Counted from the first letter of the stretch, positions 51,480-62,518 are shown. The stretch: 64,000 bases of DNA from Alcanivorax sp. DG881 (GCF_000155615.1 NZ_DS989915.1:1656590-1720589), one strand, 5' to 3'. Program-made: numbers and translations. The notes: generated by a model not told the origin, from the letters alone.

Positions 51480-53654
51480 GTGTCACCGAAAAACACCCTG
51501 CAAATTGCCCTGCCCGTGCCCCTGCCCGGGTGTTTTGACTATGCACTGCACGGCACCGTGGTGCCGCCCCGGGGCAGCCGGGTCAAAGTCCCCTTCGGGC
51601 GACGCACCCTGATCGGCCTCGTGCACGGCCATGCCCCCAGCGACTACCCGAAACTCAAGGCCGTGCAGGCGGTACTCGACAACGAGCCGGTAATGCCCGA
51701 CGAGCTCTACCAGCTCTGCGAGCGGGCGGCCCGCTATTACCACCATCCGCTGGGCGAAGTGCTCAATTACGCCCTGCCCACCCTGTTGCGCCAGGGCAAT
51801 GACGCCCAGGCCAGCCTGGAAAAACGCTGGCAGATCACCGACCGCGGGCAACACGTCAACGATGACCAGGTCAGCCGCGCGCCGCGCCAGCGGGACGCCC
51901 TGCGCATTTTGCGTGAGCACCCTCAGGGGCTGAGCAGCGCCATGCTGGCGGCACTGGAGGTAAGCCCGTCCGCCCTGAGCAGCCTGCGCGACAAGGGCTG
52001 GGCCGAGCAAATTCAAGTGGACACCCGCCCGGAGGTCGCACGAGAAACCCTGGCGCAGGCACCACTGGCAGCCAACGCCGAGCAACGCGCCGCCATTCAG
52101 GCGATTCAGGATGCCGACGGCTTCACCCCTTTCCTGCTCGACGGCATCACCGGCAGTGGCAAAACGGAAGTCTATCTGCAAGCCATGGCGCCACTGCTGG
52201 CCGCCGGCAAGCAAGTCATGGTGCTGGTGCCAGAAATCGGCCTGACCCCACAGACAGTACAACGCTTCAAGCAGCGCTTCGCCGTCCCGGTGGTCACCCT
52301 GCACTCCGGGCTCACCGACCGGGAACGGCTGGATAACTGGCTGGCGGCCCGGGAAGGCCAGGCGCGCATCATCATCGGCACCCGCTCCGCCATCTTTACC
52401 CCCATGCTCAATCCCGCCCTGATTATTGTGGATGAGGCCCACGACAGCTCTCTGAAACAGCAGGACGGCTTTCGCTACCACGCCCGGGACCTGGCCACCT
52501 GGCGCGCCCAGCAGCTGGACATCCCGGTCATCCTCGGCAGCGCCACCCCGGCCCTGGAAACCCTGCACCTGGCCCGGGAAGGCCGCTTCCAGTGGCTCAA
52601 GCTATCCCAGCGCGCCACAGACCAGAGCCGCCCGCCCATTGAGATCGTCGATGCCCGACTGGCCGCCCCGGGCAACCCGCTACTGCCCCTGTCGCTGCAG
52701 GCACTGAAACAATGTGTGGAGGCCGGTAATCAGGGACTGGTGTTCATCAACCGGCGCGGCTACGCGCCGATGATTCTCTGCCACGACTGCGGCTGGCAGG
52801 CGGAATGCAAACGCTGCGACAGCTTTCTTACCTGGCATCGCAGCGACCGCGCCCTGCGCTGTCATCACTGCGGCTACCAACAGCGCGTCCCCAGCCGCTG
52901 CCCGGACTGCGGCTCCAGCGCCATCCAGGAAGCCGGCAGCGGCACCGAAAAGCTTACCGAACTGCTGGAACAATCCCTGCCGGTGCCGGTGATTCGCATC
53001 GACCGGGATGCCACCCGCCGCAAAGGCGCCCTGGATGCACATCTGGCGCAGATCCAGAAAGGCGAACCCGCCGTCATGGTCGGCACCCAGATGCTGGCCA
53101 AGGGGCACCACTTTCCCAAGCTGACGCTGGTAGTGATTCTGGATATGGACGCGGGCTTTCTCAGTGCCGACTTCCGCGGCCCGGAGCAAGCCGCGCAATT
53201 ATTACTACAAGTGGCCGGCCGCAGCGGCCGCGAAGGCCAGGGCCGGGTCATCCTGCAAAGCCGCCACCCGGACCACCACCTGCTGCAGCTGGCCGCCAGT
53301 GGCGACTATCCGCAACTGGCCACCACCCTGTTGGAAGAGCGGCAAATGGCCGGCCTGCCCCCCCACGGTCACCTGGCCCTGTTCCGCTGCGAAGCCATGG
53401 CCATGGGCACCGCCATGAACTTTCTGCAGCAACTCAGCACCATTGCCGTGCCGCCCGACGTCCACATTCTCGGCCCAATCCCTGCCCCCATGGAAAAACG
53501 CGCCGGGCGCTTCCGCACCCAGCTGCTGCTGCAATGCGCCCAGCGCGCGCCACTACACCAGGCGCTGAACCTGATCCTGGAGCAGGGCCGCAAACTCCCC
53601 GAGGGCCGCCAGTGCCGCTGGCACCTGGATGTGGATCCCATCGACATGCTGTGA
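51480..53654 (+). CDS. priA: Primosomal replication helicase PriA
   Basis: 724 aa from the GTG at 51480, behind an AGGA box. Restarts stalled forks. The 3'-DNA-binding N-domain (about 1-105, with IALPVPLPGCFDYAL) and a winged-helix region precede the helicase core: Walker A GITGSGKTEVYLQ (about 226), DEAHD (near 320), and GSATPALET. The zinc region has four Cys pairs (CHDCGWQAECKRC, CHHCG, CPDCGS). Then VGTQMLAKGHHFP and the C-terminal domain. Confidence 0.97.
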   Translation: MSPKNTLQIALPVPLPGCFDYALHGTVVPPRGSRVKVPFGRRTLIGLVHGHAPSDYPKLKAVQAVLDNEPVMPDELYQLCERAARYYHHPLGEVLNYALPTLLRQGNDAQASLEKRWQITDRGQHVNDDQVSRAPRQRDALRILREHPQGLSSAMLAALEVSPSALSSLRDKGWAEQIQVDTRPEVARETLAQAPLAANAEQRAAIQAIQDADGFTPFLLDGITGSGKTEVYLQAMAPLLAAGKQVMVLVPEIGLTPQTVQRFKQRFAVPVVTLHSGLTDRERLDNWLAAREGQARIIIGTRSAIFTPMLNPALIIVDEAHDSSLKQQDGFRYHARDLATWRAQQLDIPVILGSATPALETLHLAREGRFQWLKLSQRATDQSRPPIEIVDARLAAPGNPLLPLSLQALKQCVEAGNQGLVFINRRGYAPMILCHDCGWQAECKRCDSFLTWHRSDRALRCHHCGYQQRVPSRCPDCGSSAIQEAGSGTEKLTELLEQSLPVPVIRIDRDATRRKGALDAHLAQIQKGEPAVMVGTQMLAKGHHFPKLTLVVILDMDAGFLSADFRGPEQAAQLLLQVAGRSGREGQGRVILQSRHPDHHLLQLAASGDYPQLATTLLEERQMAGLPPHGHLALFRCEAMAMGTAMNFLQQLSTIAVPPDVHILGPIPAPMEKRAGRFRTQLLLQCAQRAPLHQALNLILEQGRKLPEGRQCRWHLDVDPIDML

Positions 53655-53661
53655 CGACGCC

Positions 53662-53718
53662 GCACGCAGCACGCCGGAGCCCCGCATGATGCGTGTTGCG
53701 TGAAGCCTGCTGCGTATC
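53662..53718. repeat. Heptad repeat between priA and argS
   Basis: The left arm has GCACGCA, GCACGCC (53662-53675). The right arm steps by 7 through GCATGAT, GCGTGTT (53684-53697), GCGTGAA, GCCTGCT and GCGTATC. The arms are largely complementary. Confidence 0.8.
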
Positions 53719-53782
53719 TTCGCCTTTTCCCGTACAATCGCCGGCCAGTCAAACGGCCCAGAGCCCTCCACAAAAGAATGTC

Positions 53783-55537
53783 ATGAAAGAACGCCTGATA
53801 CCCCTTATTGAAAGCGCCCTGGACACCCTGATCGACGACGGCACCCTGCCCGCTGACGCCAAGCGTCCGGTGCAAATCGACCGCACCAAGGACAAGAGCC
53901 ACGGCGACTTTGCCACCAACATCGCGCTGATGCTGGCCAAACCCGCCGGCATGAAGCCCCGCGATCTGGCAGAAAAGCTGATCGCCGCCCTGCCCAGCGA
54001 CAGCGCCGTGGCCAAGGTGGACATTGCCGGCCCCGGGTTTATCAATTTCTTCCAGGCGGACGACTGGCTCACCGGCTTGCTGGACTCCGCCCTGGCCGAC
54101 GACTTTCTCGGCATTGACCGGCCAGAGCAGCCCCAGACTGTGGTGGTGGACTACTCCTCGCCCAACCTGGCCAAAGAAATGCACGTGGGCCACCTGCGCT
54201 CCACCATCATCGGCGACGCCGTGGTGCGCACCCTGGAGTTTCTCGGTCACACCGTGATTCGCCAAAACCACGTGGGCGACTGGGGCACCCAGTTCGGCAT
54301 GCTGCTGGCCTATCTGGAAGAGCAAAAAGCCGAGGAAGGCGAACGCGAATTGAGTCGCGAACTGGCCAATCTGGAAACCTTTTACCGGGCCGCCAAACAA
54401 CGCTTCGACGAATCCGACACCTTCGCCGACCGCGCCCGCGCCCTGGTGGTAAAACTGCAGTCCGGTGACGATTACTGCCTGAGCCTGTGGGCAGAATTCA
54501 ATCAGGTGTCTCTAAGCCACTGCCAGGCCATTTACGACCGCCTCGGCGTCAGCCTGACCCCTTCAGACGTACGCGGCGAAAGCGCCTACAACGATGATTT
54601 GGCCCAGGTCGTCGCTGACCTGGACAGCAAAGGCCTGCTCAGTGAAAGCCAGGGCGCCCAATGCGTCTTCATGGACGCCTTCAAGAACAAGGAAGGCGAA
54701 CCTCTGCCCGTTATTGTGCGCAAAGCCGACGGCGGTTATCTCTACGCCACCAGCGACCTGGCGGCCCTGCGCTACCGCGCCGGCACCCTGCAGGCCGATC
54801 GCATGCTGTACTTTGTCGATCAGCGCCAGGCGCTGCATTTTCAGCAAATGTTTACCCTGGCAAAGCTGGCCGCCTTTGTCCCCGAACAGACCGAGCTGGC
54901 GCACATGGGCTTTGGCACCATGAACGGCCCGGATGGGCGCCCGTTCAAGACCCGCGACGGCGGCACCGTCAAACTGGTGGATCTGTTGGACGAAGCGGAG
55001 CAACGGGCCTTTGCGCTGGTGCAGGAAAAGAACCCGCAGCTGGATGAGGACGAACTACGCACCATCGCCCGCTCGGTGGGCATCGGCGCAGTGAAATACG
55101 CCGACCTGTCGAAGAACCGCAGCAGCGACTACATCTTCAACTTCGAACAGATGCTCAGCTTTGAAGGCAACACCGCGCCTTACCTGTTGTACGCCTACAC
55201 CCGGGTGGCCAGCGTATTCCGCAAGGCCGAACGCGACATGGCCAGCGTGAGCGGTGATTTCCTGCTCAACGAAGACGCGGAACAGGCCCTCGCCGCACGG
55301 CTGGTGCAATTTGCTGAAGTCCTCCAGAACGTGGCAGACAAGGGCCAGCCGCACTTGCTCAGCACCTACCTGTACGATGTGGCCGGGCTGTTTTCCAGCT
55401 TCTACGAGCACTGCCCGATCCTCAGCAGTGAAGACGAAGGCATCCGTAACAGCCGCCTGAAGCTGGCCGCCCTCACCGCACGCACCCTCAAACACGGCAT
55501 GGAACTGCTGGGCCTGAGCCCACTGGAGCGCATGTAA
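53783..55537 (+). CDS. argS: Arginyl-tRNA synthetase
   Basis: 584 aa from the ATG at 53783. Class I synthetase. The N-terminal additional domain (about 1-110) is followed by the HIGH-type [13 protein letters not shown] (near 133-145), conserved [30 protein letters not shown] and the C-terminal anticodon-binding helices ending in GLSPLERM. It lacks a canonical KMSK, as most ArgRS do. A TACAAT -10-like box lies at 53733. Confidence 0.97.
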   Translation: MKERLIPLIESALDTLIDDGTLPADAKRPVQIDRTKDKSHGDFATNIALMLAKPAGMKPRDLAEKLIAALPSDSAVAKVDIAGPGFINFFQADDWLTGLLDSALADDFLGIDRPEQPQTVVVDYSSPNLAKEMHVGHLRSTIIGDAVVRTLEFLGHTVIRQNHVGDWGTQFGMLLAYLEEQKAEEGERELSRELANLETFYRAAKQRFDESDTFADRARALVVKLQSGDDYCLSLWAEFNQVSLSHCQAIYDRLGVSLTPSDVRGESAYNDDLAQVVADLDSKGLLSESQGAQCVFMDAFKNKEGEPLPVIVRKADGGYLYATSDLAALRYRAGTLQADRMLYFVDQRQALHFQQMFTLAKLAAFVPEQTELAHMGFGTMNGPDGRPFKTRDGGTVKLVDLLDEAEQRAFALVQEKNPQLDEDELRTIARSVGIGAVKYADLSKNRSSDYIFNFEQMLSFEGNTAPYLLYAYTRVASVFRKAERDMASVSGDFLLNEDAEQALAARLVQFAEVLQNVADKGQPHLLSTYLYDVAGLFSSFYEHCPILSSEDEGIRNSRLKLAALTARTLKHGMELLGLSPLERM

Positions 55538-56172
55538 TGGCGAAGAACACCCGGCGCGGCGCCAGCCGCGGCCCCGCCCGCAAGAAGAAAACCCAGCGCC
55601 AGGTGCCAGGCTGGGTATGGCTGTTTACCGGCTTGATGGTTGGCCTGTTTGTGGCCTTCCTGTTCCACCTGGGCAAAACCCAGATGCAGCAGGGCGGCAG
55701 CACACCGGTGGCCAGCAGCAACGACAAACCGGCTCAAGCAAAGCCCGAGCCCAAAACAGAACCCAAGAACGAACCCGGGGAGGATTCACCCCAGTTCGAC
55801 TTCTACGCGGTGCTGCCCAAGATGGAAGTGATTGTGCCGCAGAACGAAACCGACAGCGGCACAGGCACCACCCGCAAACCGGACACCACCAAACCGGCCA
55901 GTAACCGCAAGCCGGAAACCAGCACCCGCAACAACGAGAAATACCTGCTGCAGGCCGGCAGCTTCCGCCGCAACGAAGATGCAGACCGCCGCCGGGCCGA
56001 GCTGATTCTGAAAGGCTTCGAGGCCAGCATTCAGTCAGTCAATCTGGACAGCGGCGACAGCTGGCACCGGGTCATGATCGGCCCCTACAACAACCTCAAC
56101 GCCATGCACCGCGCCCAGGACCAACTGGCCGGCAACGGCATCGAGACCCTGCCGATCAAGATGAAAAAGTAG
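55537..56172 (+). CDS. SPOR-domain membrane protein (FtsN-like)
   Basis: 211 aa, its ATG sharing one base with the argS stop. A basic cytoplasmic tail (RKKKTQRQ), one transmembrane helix (about 26-46), a Lys/Pro/Thr-rich periplasmic linker (about 55-130) and a C-terminal SPOR domain (about 130-208, YLLQAGSFRRNEDADRRRAELILKG). The place after argS and before hslVU is where pseudomonads encode an FtsN-type division protein, but similar short SPOR proteins exist. Confidence 0.85.
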   Translation: MAKNTRRGASRGPARKKKTQRQVPGWVWLFTGLMVGLFVAFLFHLGKTQMQQGGSTPVASSNDKPAQAKPEPKTEPKNEPGEDSPQFDFYAVLPKMEVIVPQNETDSGTGTTRKPDTTKPASNRKPETSTRNNEKYLLQAGSFRRNEDADRRRAELILKGFEASIQSVNLDSGDSWHRVMIGPYNNLNAMHRAQDQLAGNGIETLPIKMKK

Positions 56173-56246
56173 ACGCCCGCACGCTTCACGCCCCACGCCG
56201 GCACGCCTTCTTTGCATGTCGCGTGGTCGCGTGCAGCATGTATGCA
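56173..56246. repeat. Heptad repeat upstream of hslVU
   Basis: Left units CACGCTT, CACGCCC and CACGCCG step by 7 bp (56180-56200). The right side (56214-56237) holds complementary GCATGTC and GCGTGCA-type units. It lies just before the heat-shock promoter. Confidence 0.7.
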
Positions 56247-56255
56247 GTCTTGATC

Positions 56256-56282
56256 CTTGAAATCTCCCACCTGCGCCCACAC
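56256..56282 (+). promoter_or_regulatory. Sigma-32 (heat-shock) promoter of hslVU
   Basis: CTTGAAA (56256-56262), 13 bp spacer, CCCACAC (56276-56282). The -35 is a perfect RpoH match and the -10 matches the CCCA part of CCCATNT. It lies 33 bp before the hslV start, in line with the known heat-shock control of hslVU. Confidence 0.8.
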
Positions 56283-56314
56283 TTCCTTTTCTACGCGTAA
56301 AAAGGAGAATTCCC

Positions 56315-56857
56315 GTGGAGCAGTATCGCGGTACAACCATTGTTTCTGTTCGTCGAGGTAACAACGTGGTCATCGGTGGCGATGGCCAGGTCAGCCTGGG
56401 CAACACTGTCATGAAGGGCAACGCCCGCAAGGTTCGTCGGCTTTTTCACGGCAAAGTGATTGCCGGCTTTGCCGGCGGCACCGCCGACGCCTTTACCCTG
56501 TTTGAACGTTTCGAAGCCCAGCTGGAAAAGCACCAGGGCCATTTGGTGCGTGCCGCCGTGGAGCTGGCCAAGGACTGGCGCACCGACCGTGCCCTGCGCC
56601 GCCTTGAAGCCCTGCTGGCGGTAGCCGACAAGGAAAGCTCGCTGATCATCACCGGCAACGGTGACGTGATCGAGCCGGAAAAAGATGGCCTGATCGCCAT
56701 CGGCTCCGGCGGCCCCTTTGCTCAATCCGCCGCCACCGCCCTGCTGGATAATACCGACCTGCCGGCCCGCGATATCGTCGCCAAGGCGCTCACCATTGCC
56801 GGCGACATCTGTATTTACACCAATCACAACCACACCTTCGAAGAGCTGGACGGTTAA
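56315..56857 (+). CDS. hslV: ATP-dependent protease catalytic subunit HslV
   Basis: 180 aa, GTG start with AAGGAG upstream. Proteasome-like threonine protease. The propeptide MEQYRG would be removed to expose Thr7 ([19 protein letters not shown]). [25 protein letters not shown] and the C-terminal [15 protein letters not shown] are conserved. Two bases separate its stop from hslU. Confidence 0.97.
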   Translation: MEQYRGTTIVSVRRGNNVVIGGDGQVSLGNTVMKGNARKVRRLFHGKVIAGFAGGTADAFTLFERFEAQLEKHQGHLVRAAVELAKDWRTDRALRRLEALLAVADKESSLIITGNGDVIEPEKDGLIAIGSGGPFAQSAATALLDNTDLPARDIVAKALTIAGDICIYTNHNHTFEELDG

Positions 56858-56859
56858 TC

Positions 56860-58203
56860 ATGGCTTCCCTGACACCCAAAGACATTGTTTCCGAACTCAA
56901 TCGCCACATCGTCGGTCAGGACGCGGCCAAGAAAGCCGTTGCTCTGGCGCTGCGTACTCGCTGGCGCCGCATGCTGCTGCCCGCCGAAATGCGCGCGGAA
57001 GTGGCTCCCAAGAACATTCTGATGATTGGCCCCACCGGGGTGGGCAAAACCGAAATCGCCCGCCGCCTGGCCAAACTGGCCGACGCCCCCTTTATCAAGG
57101 TGGAAGCCACCAAATTCACCGAAGTGGGCTATGTGGGCCGCGATGTGGAATCCATCATCCGCGACCTGATGGAAATGGCCATCAAACTGCTGCGCGACAA
57201 GGAAATCGCCCGTGTGGGCAGCCAGGCTGATGATGCCGCCGAAGAGCGCATCCTCGACGCCCTGCTTCCCGCCGCACGGGCAGAAGACGGCAGCACCAAC
57301 GACAACACCGATAGCAAAACCCGCCAGATCTTTCGCAAGAAACTGCGCGAAGGGGAGCTGGACGACAAGGAAATCGACGTGGACGTGGCCAGCCAGCCCC
57401 CCGGCGTCGACATCATGGCGCCCCCCGGCATGGAAGAGATGACCAGCCAGTTGCAGCAGATGTTCTCCAAGATGGGCGGCAACCAGCAACGCAAGAGCCA
57501 GAAACTCAAGGTACGCGAAGCCTATCGCCTGATCCGCGACGAAGAAGCCGCCCGTTTCGTCAATGAAGACGAGCTGAAAGTGCAGGCCATCGACGTGGTG
57601 GAGAACAACGGCATCGTCTTCATCGATGAAATCGACAAGGTCGCCAAGCGCGGCGAAGGCGGCGGCACCGATGTGTCCCGCGAAGGCGTGCAACGCGATC
57701 TGCTGCCGCTGATCGAAGGCTCTACCGTCTCCACCAAGTACGGCATGGTGAAAACCGATCACATCCTGTTTATCGCCTCCGGCGCCTTCCACCTGTCTCG
57801 CCCCAGCGACCTGATCCCCGAACTGCAGGGCCGCCTGCCGATTCGCGTGGAGCTCAGCCCGCTGAGCCCGGACGATTTCCAGCGCATTCTCACCGAGCCC
57901 AAATGCTCGCTCACCGAGCAATACAAGGCGCTGCTGGAAACCGAAGGCCTGAACCTGGAGATCACCGACGACTGCATCCGCCGCATTGCGGAAGTGGCCT
58001 GGCAGGTCAACGAGCGCACCGAAAACATCGGCGCCCGCCGTCTGCACACGGTGCTGGAAAAACTGCTGGAAGAAATCAGCTTCGACGCCGACTCCCTGGC
58101 CACCCAGTACCACGACAAGCCATTGGTACTGGACGCCGAAGCCGTGGATCGCTACCTGGGCGAACTGGCCGACGACGAAGACCTGAGCCGGTATATTTTG
58201 TAA
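56860..58203 (+). CDS. hslU: HslU ATPase subunit of the HslUV protease
   Basis: 447 aa AAA+ unfoldase. N-domain [16 protein letters not shown], Walker [15 protein letters not shown] (about 60-73), the GYVGRD pore motif (near 91), an intermediate domain (about 110-240), Walker B FIDEIDK (near 257), sensor 2 [10 protein letters not shown], and the C-terminal tail DLSRYIL that docks on HslV. Confidence 0.98.
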   Translation: MASLTPKDIVSELNRHIVGQDAAKKAVALALRTRWRRMLLPAEMRAEVAPKNILMIGPTGVGKTEIARRLAKLADAPFIKVEATKFTEVGYVGRDVESIIRDLMEMAIKLLRDKEIARVGSQADDAAEERILDALLPAARAEDGSTNDNTDSKTRQIFRKKLREGELDDKEIDVDVASQPPGVDIMAPPGMEEMTSQLQQMFSKMGGNQQRKSQKLKVREAYRLIRDEEAARFVNEDELKVQAIDVVENNGIVFIDEIDKVAKRGEGGGTDVSREGVQRDLLPLIEGSTVSTKYGMVKTDHILFIASGAFHLSRPSDLIPELQGRLPIRVELSPLSPDDFQRILTEPKCSLTEQYKALLETEGLNLEITDDCIRRIAEVAWQVNERTENIGARRLHTVLEKLLEEISFDADSLATQYHDKPLVLDAEAVDRYLGELADDEDLSRYIL

Positions 58204-58218
58204 ATAATCGCGGGCCTG

Positions 58219-58270
58219 CCTCACGCTGCACGCACCACGCTTTTGCGTGCCAGCGTGATGCGTGGTGCCT
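58219..58270. repeat. Heptad foldback downstream of hslU
   Basis: Left units CACGCTG, CACGCAC (58222-58235). The right part holds GCGTGCC and GCGTGGTGCC. GCACCACGC (58232-58240) is the exact complement of GCGTGGTGC (58260-58268). Confidence 0.8.
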
Positions 58271-58313
58271 GCCTGCCCCTCACTTTGCTATTATCCCCGC
58301 CGGAGGGAACACC

Positions 58314-59009
58314 ATGACCGCCGGCGAACAACTGCAACACTATCTCGAACGCTTTTTTGCGCTGCGCCAGCACGGCGACGATGCGATCTTTGTGGCGCGG
58401 CTGCGTCGGCTGCAGGACTGGCAAGGCAAGCGCCTCAGGCACACCCATGCCCACCTTCTCAATGACCCGGTCACCGCCGAGGGCATCCGCTTCCTGTTGG
58501 ACGAAGTCTACGGTGGCCGCGAGCTGCTGCCGGTGGCGCGGGAAATCCGCCGTGCTCTGCCCAAAGCCATGAAACTGCTGCCCGACAAGGTCATGGCCAC
58601 CTCTGCCGCCGCACTGGAAGCGGCCATCCTTACCCAGGAACTGGACGAAGCGGTCACTGACATCCTCGGCGATCAGCTCGATCAGCCCATCGATGAAGCC
58701 ACCTATCTAGCGGGATTTCGCCAGCCGAGCCATCACGACGACCGCCAACGGCAGCTTCAGCTGGTGGCCGAACTGGGGCATCGACTGGATCGCTATATCC
58801 GCTCGCGGATGCTCCACGCCACCTTCAGAATGGTTCGCAAACCGGCCCATGCGGCGGGCTTTGCGAACCTGTATGATTTCATGGATCGCAGTTTCCGGGT
58901 GATGAAACCCGTCCCCAGCGTTGGTTTGCTGCTGGAGCAGCTGGCCGCCCGGGAAGACGCCATCATGGAAAAGGTTTTCGCCTGTCACCCATCGCCTTTC
59001 GAGAATTGA
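58314..59009 (+). CDS. FFLEELY-motif-like conserved protein
   Basis: 231 aa from the ATG at 58314 behind GGAGGG. All-helical protein; the stretch [13 protein letters not shown] (near residue 60) corresponds to the FFLEELY motif that gives this proteobacterial family its working name. No catalytic signature and no export signal. It lies between hslVU and ubiEJB, a recurrent location, but its role is not known to me. Confidence 0.65.
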   Translation: MTAGEQLQHYLERFFALRQHGDDAIFVARLRRLQDWQGKRLRHTHAHLLNDPVTAEGIRFLLDEVYGGRELLPVAREIRRALPKAMKLLPDKVMATSAAALEAAILTQELDEAVTDILGDQLDQPIDEATYLAGFRQPSHHDDRQRQLQLVAELGHRLDRYIRSRMLHATFRMVRKPAHAAGFANLYDFMDRSFRVMKPVPSVGLLLEQLAAREDAIMEKVFACHPSPFEN

Positions 59010-59010
59010 T

Positions 59011-59763
59011 ATGTCCGACGACAGCAAGGTCACACACTTCGGTTACCAACAGGTGCCGTGGCAGGAAAAACAGCAAAAAGTGGCCGGCGTATTCCGCTCC
59101 GTGGCGGGCAAATACGATGTGATGAATGACCTAATTTCCATGGGCAGCCATCGCATTCTCAAGCGCATGACCATCGAGCTGGCCGGCATTCGACCGGGCC
59201 ACAAGGTGCTCGACCTGGCAGGCGGCACCGGCGACCTGGCCATCAAGTTCTCCCGGCTGGTGGGCGAAACCGGCCAGGTGGTTCTGGCCGACATCAACGA
59301 CGCCATGCTCGACGTGGGGCGCGACCGCCTGTTCGATGCCGGCTGCAGCCACAACACCCAGGTCACCCAGGTGAACGGCGAGTGCCTGCCCTTTGAAGAC
59401 AACAGTTTCCACTGCATCACCATTGCCTTCGGCCTGCGCAATATCACCGACAAGGACGCGGCCCTGCGCTCCATGCTGCGAGTGCTGAAACCCGGTGGCC
59501 GCCTGCTGGTGCTGGAGTTCTCCACGCCCACCAACAAGCATCTGGCCAAGGCCTACGACACCTATTCCTTTGCCGTCTGGCCCAAACTGGGCAAGCTCAT
59601 CGTCAACGACGCCGACAGCTACCAGTATCTGGCGGAATCCATTCGCATGCACCCGGATCAGGACACCCTGCAAGGCATGATGGACAACGCCGGCTTTGCC
59701 CGTACCGAGTACTTCAACATGATCGGCGGCATCGTGGCCCTGCACAGAGGATTCAAGTTTTGA
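59011..59763 (+). CDS. ubiE: Ubiquinone/menaquinone C-methyltransferase UbiE
   Basis: 250 aa. SAM-dependent methylation of the benzoquinol ring. Signatures [18 protein letters not shown] (near residues 36-53), [16 protein letters not shown] (motif I), [14 protein letters not shown] and the final [15 protein letters not shown]. The stop overlaps the ubiJ TTG start. Confidence 0.98.
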   Translation: MSDDSKVTHFGYQQVPWQEKQQKVAGVFRSVAGKYDVMNDLISMGSHRILKRMTIELAGIRPGHKVLDLAGGTGDLAIKFSRLVGETGQVVLADINDAMLDVGRDRLFDAGCSHNTQVTQVNGECLPFEDNSFHCITIAFGLRNITDKDAALRSMLRVLKPGGRLLVLEFSTPTNKHLAKAYDTYSFAVWPKLGKLIVNDADSYQYLAESIRMHPDQDTLQGMMDNAGFARTEYFNMIGGIVALHRGFKF

Positions 59764-60455
59764 GCCTGAAAGACCAGTCACGCTCTCCCGGCCTGCTGTC
59801 CACCACCGCCCTGGCCACCGTGGAGCGAGCCATCAACACCGCCCTGCGTTCCGATCCGGCCAGCGCCGATCGTCTGGCCGTACATGCCGGGCGACTCATC
59901 GCCATTGAGGTGACATTGCCGCCCATGGCCATCTACGGGCTGATAGTGGAAGACGGTGTGGAGCTCTACCACCGCAGCGACGCCACCCCGGACGTGGCAG
60001 TGACAGGCAGCCCCATGGACCTGGCCTCCCTGCTGCTGAACTGGAAAACCCGCCCCGGGGTGATCGGTGGCCCCGTGGACATCACCGGCAACCGCGATTT
60101 TCTGCAAGAGTTACAGCAGATCGCCAACGACCTGCAGATCGACTGGGGCGCCATTCTGGAGCCTGTCACCGGTTCCGAGCTGGCCCAGCAACTGGATTAC
60201 AGCGCGCGCCGCCTGTTCGGCTGGGCGAAGCAAGCCGCCACCCGCCTCACCGAACAACTGGGCGATTATGTGGGCAACGAATCCGGGCTGATTCCCAGCC
60301 GCCGTGACGTTTATGAATTCGGTCAGGACGTGGATGAACTGCGCATGGACGTGGATCGTCTGGATGCCCGCATTCAGCGGCTTAAAACCCGCGCGCCGTC
60401 CGCATCATCCTCTTCGCCCTCATCGCCACAGGATTCCGGGAGCGCACCACACTGA
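59760..60455 (+). CDS. ubiJ: Ubiquinone biosynthesis accessory factor UbiJ (SCP2 domain)
   Basis: 231 aa, TTG start at 59760 overlapping ubiE. N-terminal SCP2-type lipid-binding domain (about 20-125) and a C-terminal coiled coil (about 165-210, [20 protein letters not shown]) plus a Ser-rich tail. Works with UbiB and UbiK in the soluble Ubi complex. Sits between ubiE and ubiB as in E. coli. Confidence 0.93.
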   Translation: MSLKDQSRSPGLLSTTALATVERAINTALRSDPASADRLAVHAGRLIAIEVTLPPMAIYGLIVEDGVELYHRSDATPDVAVTGSPMDLASLLLNWKTRPGVIGGPVDITGNRDFLQELQQIANDLQIDWGAILEPVTGSELAQQLDYSARRLFGWAKQAATRLTEQLGDYVGNESGLIPSRRDVYEFGQDVDELRMDVDRLDARIQRLKTRAPSASSSSPSSPQDSGSAPH

Positions 60456-62059
60456 TGCCACCGATTACCCGCATACTGGTGGTGATCCATGTGATCTGCC
60501 GCTACCGGCTGATATCCCTGCTGCCCAGCCACCCGGCGCGTGGCCTTTTGCTGATTCTGCAGTACCTGATGCCCGCCAGCTGGCTCGGCACCGGCCAGCT
60601 GAGCGAAGGCGAACGCCTGCAGAAAGCACTGGAACGGCTGGGCCCGATCTTCATCAAATTCGGCCAGCTACTGGCCACCCGACAGGACATGCTGCCCCCG
60701 GAGTGGACCACCGCCCTCGCCCGCCTGCAGGATCAGGTCGCTCCTTTCGATGGCGAGCAGGCAAAAGCACTAGTGGAAGCCAGCCTGCCGCAGCCCTTTG
60801 ACGAGGTGTTCCGCGACTTCGACAGCACCCCCATGGCCGCCGCCTCCGTGGCACAGGTCCATGCAGGCACCCTGCACAATGGCCAACAGGTCGTGGCCAA
60901 GGTGCTGCGCCCCACCATTCGCCCGGTGGTGGAACGCGACCTGAAGGTGATGGCTTTCGGTGCCCGCTGGCTGGAACGCCTGTGGCGTGATGCCCGTTAT
61001 TTCCGCCCGGCCCGGGTGGTACAGGACTACCGGGACATCATCCTCGGCGAACTGGATCTGGCCGCCGAAGCGCGCAACAGCGAAACCATGCGCCGGCATT
61101 TTCTGTTCAGTCCACTGCTGCACATTCCTGCCATTCATCTTGAGCTGTCCAGCCCCACCGTGATCATCATGGATCGCATCCATGGTATTCCGGTGAACGA
61201 TATCGAGCGCATCAAGGCTGCTGGCATCGACCCGAAAGTGCTGGCCGAGCGTGGCGTGGAAATTTTCTTCGCCCAGGTCTTCCGCTTCAACTTCTTCCAT
61301 GCGGACATGCACCCGGGCAATATTTTCGTTAATCCTGAACACCCGGAGTCGCCCCAGTACATGGCCGTGGACGCCGCCATCGCCGGGCGCCTGTCCAAAG
61401 ACGACCTGAACATCCTCGGGCGCATGGTGCTGGCGGTCATGCGCGAAGACTACAGCGCCCTGGTGGATGCGGTGATCCGTGCCGGCTGGAACACCGCCCC
61501 CATCGATCGCCCCCGGTTTGAGCGGGCAGTGATCGACATTGTTGAACCGGTTCGCTCCGCGCAACTGGATCAGCTGGAGTTCGCCCCTCTGGTGATGAAG
61601 CTGTTTGATATGGCGCGCACCTACCATATCGAAATGCCGGTGCAGTACATCCTGCTGATGAAAACCCTGGTTCACATCGAAGGGCTGGGGCGCAGCATTT
61701 ACCCGCAGCTGGATATCTGGAACACTGGGCGCCCCTTGCTGGAAGCCTGGATGCTGGCCGAATACGGGCCCAGCGCCACCCTGAAGAAACTGCAGAATCG
61801 CCTGCCGGAATGGACCGCCCAGCTTCCGGACATGCCCGACCTGCTCCGCGACGGGCTGGAAAGCCTGCGCGACCTGCCCTACCAGCAGGACCGCCTGGAA
61901 GCCCGTTTCGAACAACAACTGGTCCGCCATCGCCACAAGCTGTTTGCCGGCCTCGCCGGGCTCGGTTGCGCTGGCGCCGCCCTGTGGCTGGCTAACCCCT
62001 ACAGCTGGGCACTGGCCGGAGCCGCGGTACTCCTGGGAAGCTGGAGCTGGCGCCGCTGA
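60455..62059 (+). CDS. ubiB: Ubiquinone biosynthesis regulatory kinase-like protein UbiB
   Basis: 534 aa, ATG sharing one base with the ubiJ stop. Atypical ABC1/ADCK kinase fold: KFGQLLATRQDMLPPEW (KxGQ motif, near residue 68), the Ala-rich AAASVAQVHAG loop (near 128), HADMHPGNIFV catalytic loop and VDAAIAGRL in place of DFG. The C-terminal hydrophobic pair (about 495-530) anchors it to the membrane. Confidence 0.97.
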   Translation: MPPITRILVVIHVICRYRLISLLPSHPARGLLLILQYLMPASWLGTGQLSEGERLQKALERLGPIFIKFGQLLATRQDMLPPEWTTALARLQDQVAPFDGEQAKALVEASLPQPFDEVFRDFDSTPMAAASVAQVHAGTLHNGQQVVAKVLRPTIRPVVERDLKVMAFGARWLERLWRDARYFRPARVVQDYRDIILGELDLAAEARNSETMRRHFLFSPLLHIPAIHLELSSPTVIIMDRIHGIPVNDIERIKAAGIDPKVLAERGVEIFFAQVFRFNFFHADMHPGNIFVNPEHPESPQYMAVDAAIAGRLSKDDLNILGRMVLAVMREDYSALVDAVIRAGWNTAPIDRPRFERAVIDIVEPVRSAQLDQLEFAPLVMKLFDMARTYHIEMPVQYILLMKTLVHIEGLGRSIYPQLDIWNTGRPLLEAWMLAEYGPSATLKKLQNRLPEWTAQLPDMPDLLRDGLESLRDLPYQQDRLEARFEQQLVRHRHKLFAGLAGLGCAGAALWLANPYSWALAGAAVLLGSWSWRR

Positions 62060-62152
62060 CAGCGGGCACGGCAAAGAAAAAAGTGCCTATGGCCCCTTTC
62101 AGCACCCTGATAAACTGGGCTCCCTGCGGGCCCGGGCAATAAGGAATACACT

Positions 62153-62488
62153 ATGTCAGAGATACTCAGCGAGCTGCACCAGGTACTCGAATCGCGCAAG
62201 GGCGCGGACCCGGACAGCTCCTATGTCGCCAGCCTCTACGCCAAGGGCCTGAACAAGATCCTGGAAAAAGTCGGCGAAGAAGCGGTGGAAACCATTCTTG
62301 CGGCCCGGGATGCCGAAGTCAGTGGCGACAACCAGGCACTGATCAGCGAAACCGCCGATCTATGGTTCCACTCCCTGGTGATGTTGGCCAAACTGGGCGA
62401 ACACCCGGACAAGGTTCTGGCAGAATTACAACGACGTTTTGGCCTGTCCGGCCATGATGAAAAAGCCGCACGTAGCGGTAAACACTAA
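62153..62488 (+). CDS. hisE: Phosphoribosyl-ATP pyrophosphatase HisE
   Basis: 111 aa. Second step of histidine synthesis. Helical MazG-like fold with [29 protein letters not shown] (metal-binding Glu residues) and [16 protein letters not shown] box. In pseudomonads hisI lies just before hisE, but here the 93 bp between ubiB and hisE leave no room for it, and the gene has no HisI domain. Confidence 0.96.
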   Translation: MSEILSELHQVLESRKGADPDSSYVASLYAKGLNKILEKVGEEAVETILAARDAEVSGDNQALISETADLWFHSLVMLAKLGEHPDKVLAELQRRFGLSGHDEKAARSGKH

Positions 62489-62518
62489 CGCGGCCCTTAA
62501 TTTTTCGGAGAGAAAGCC

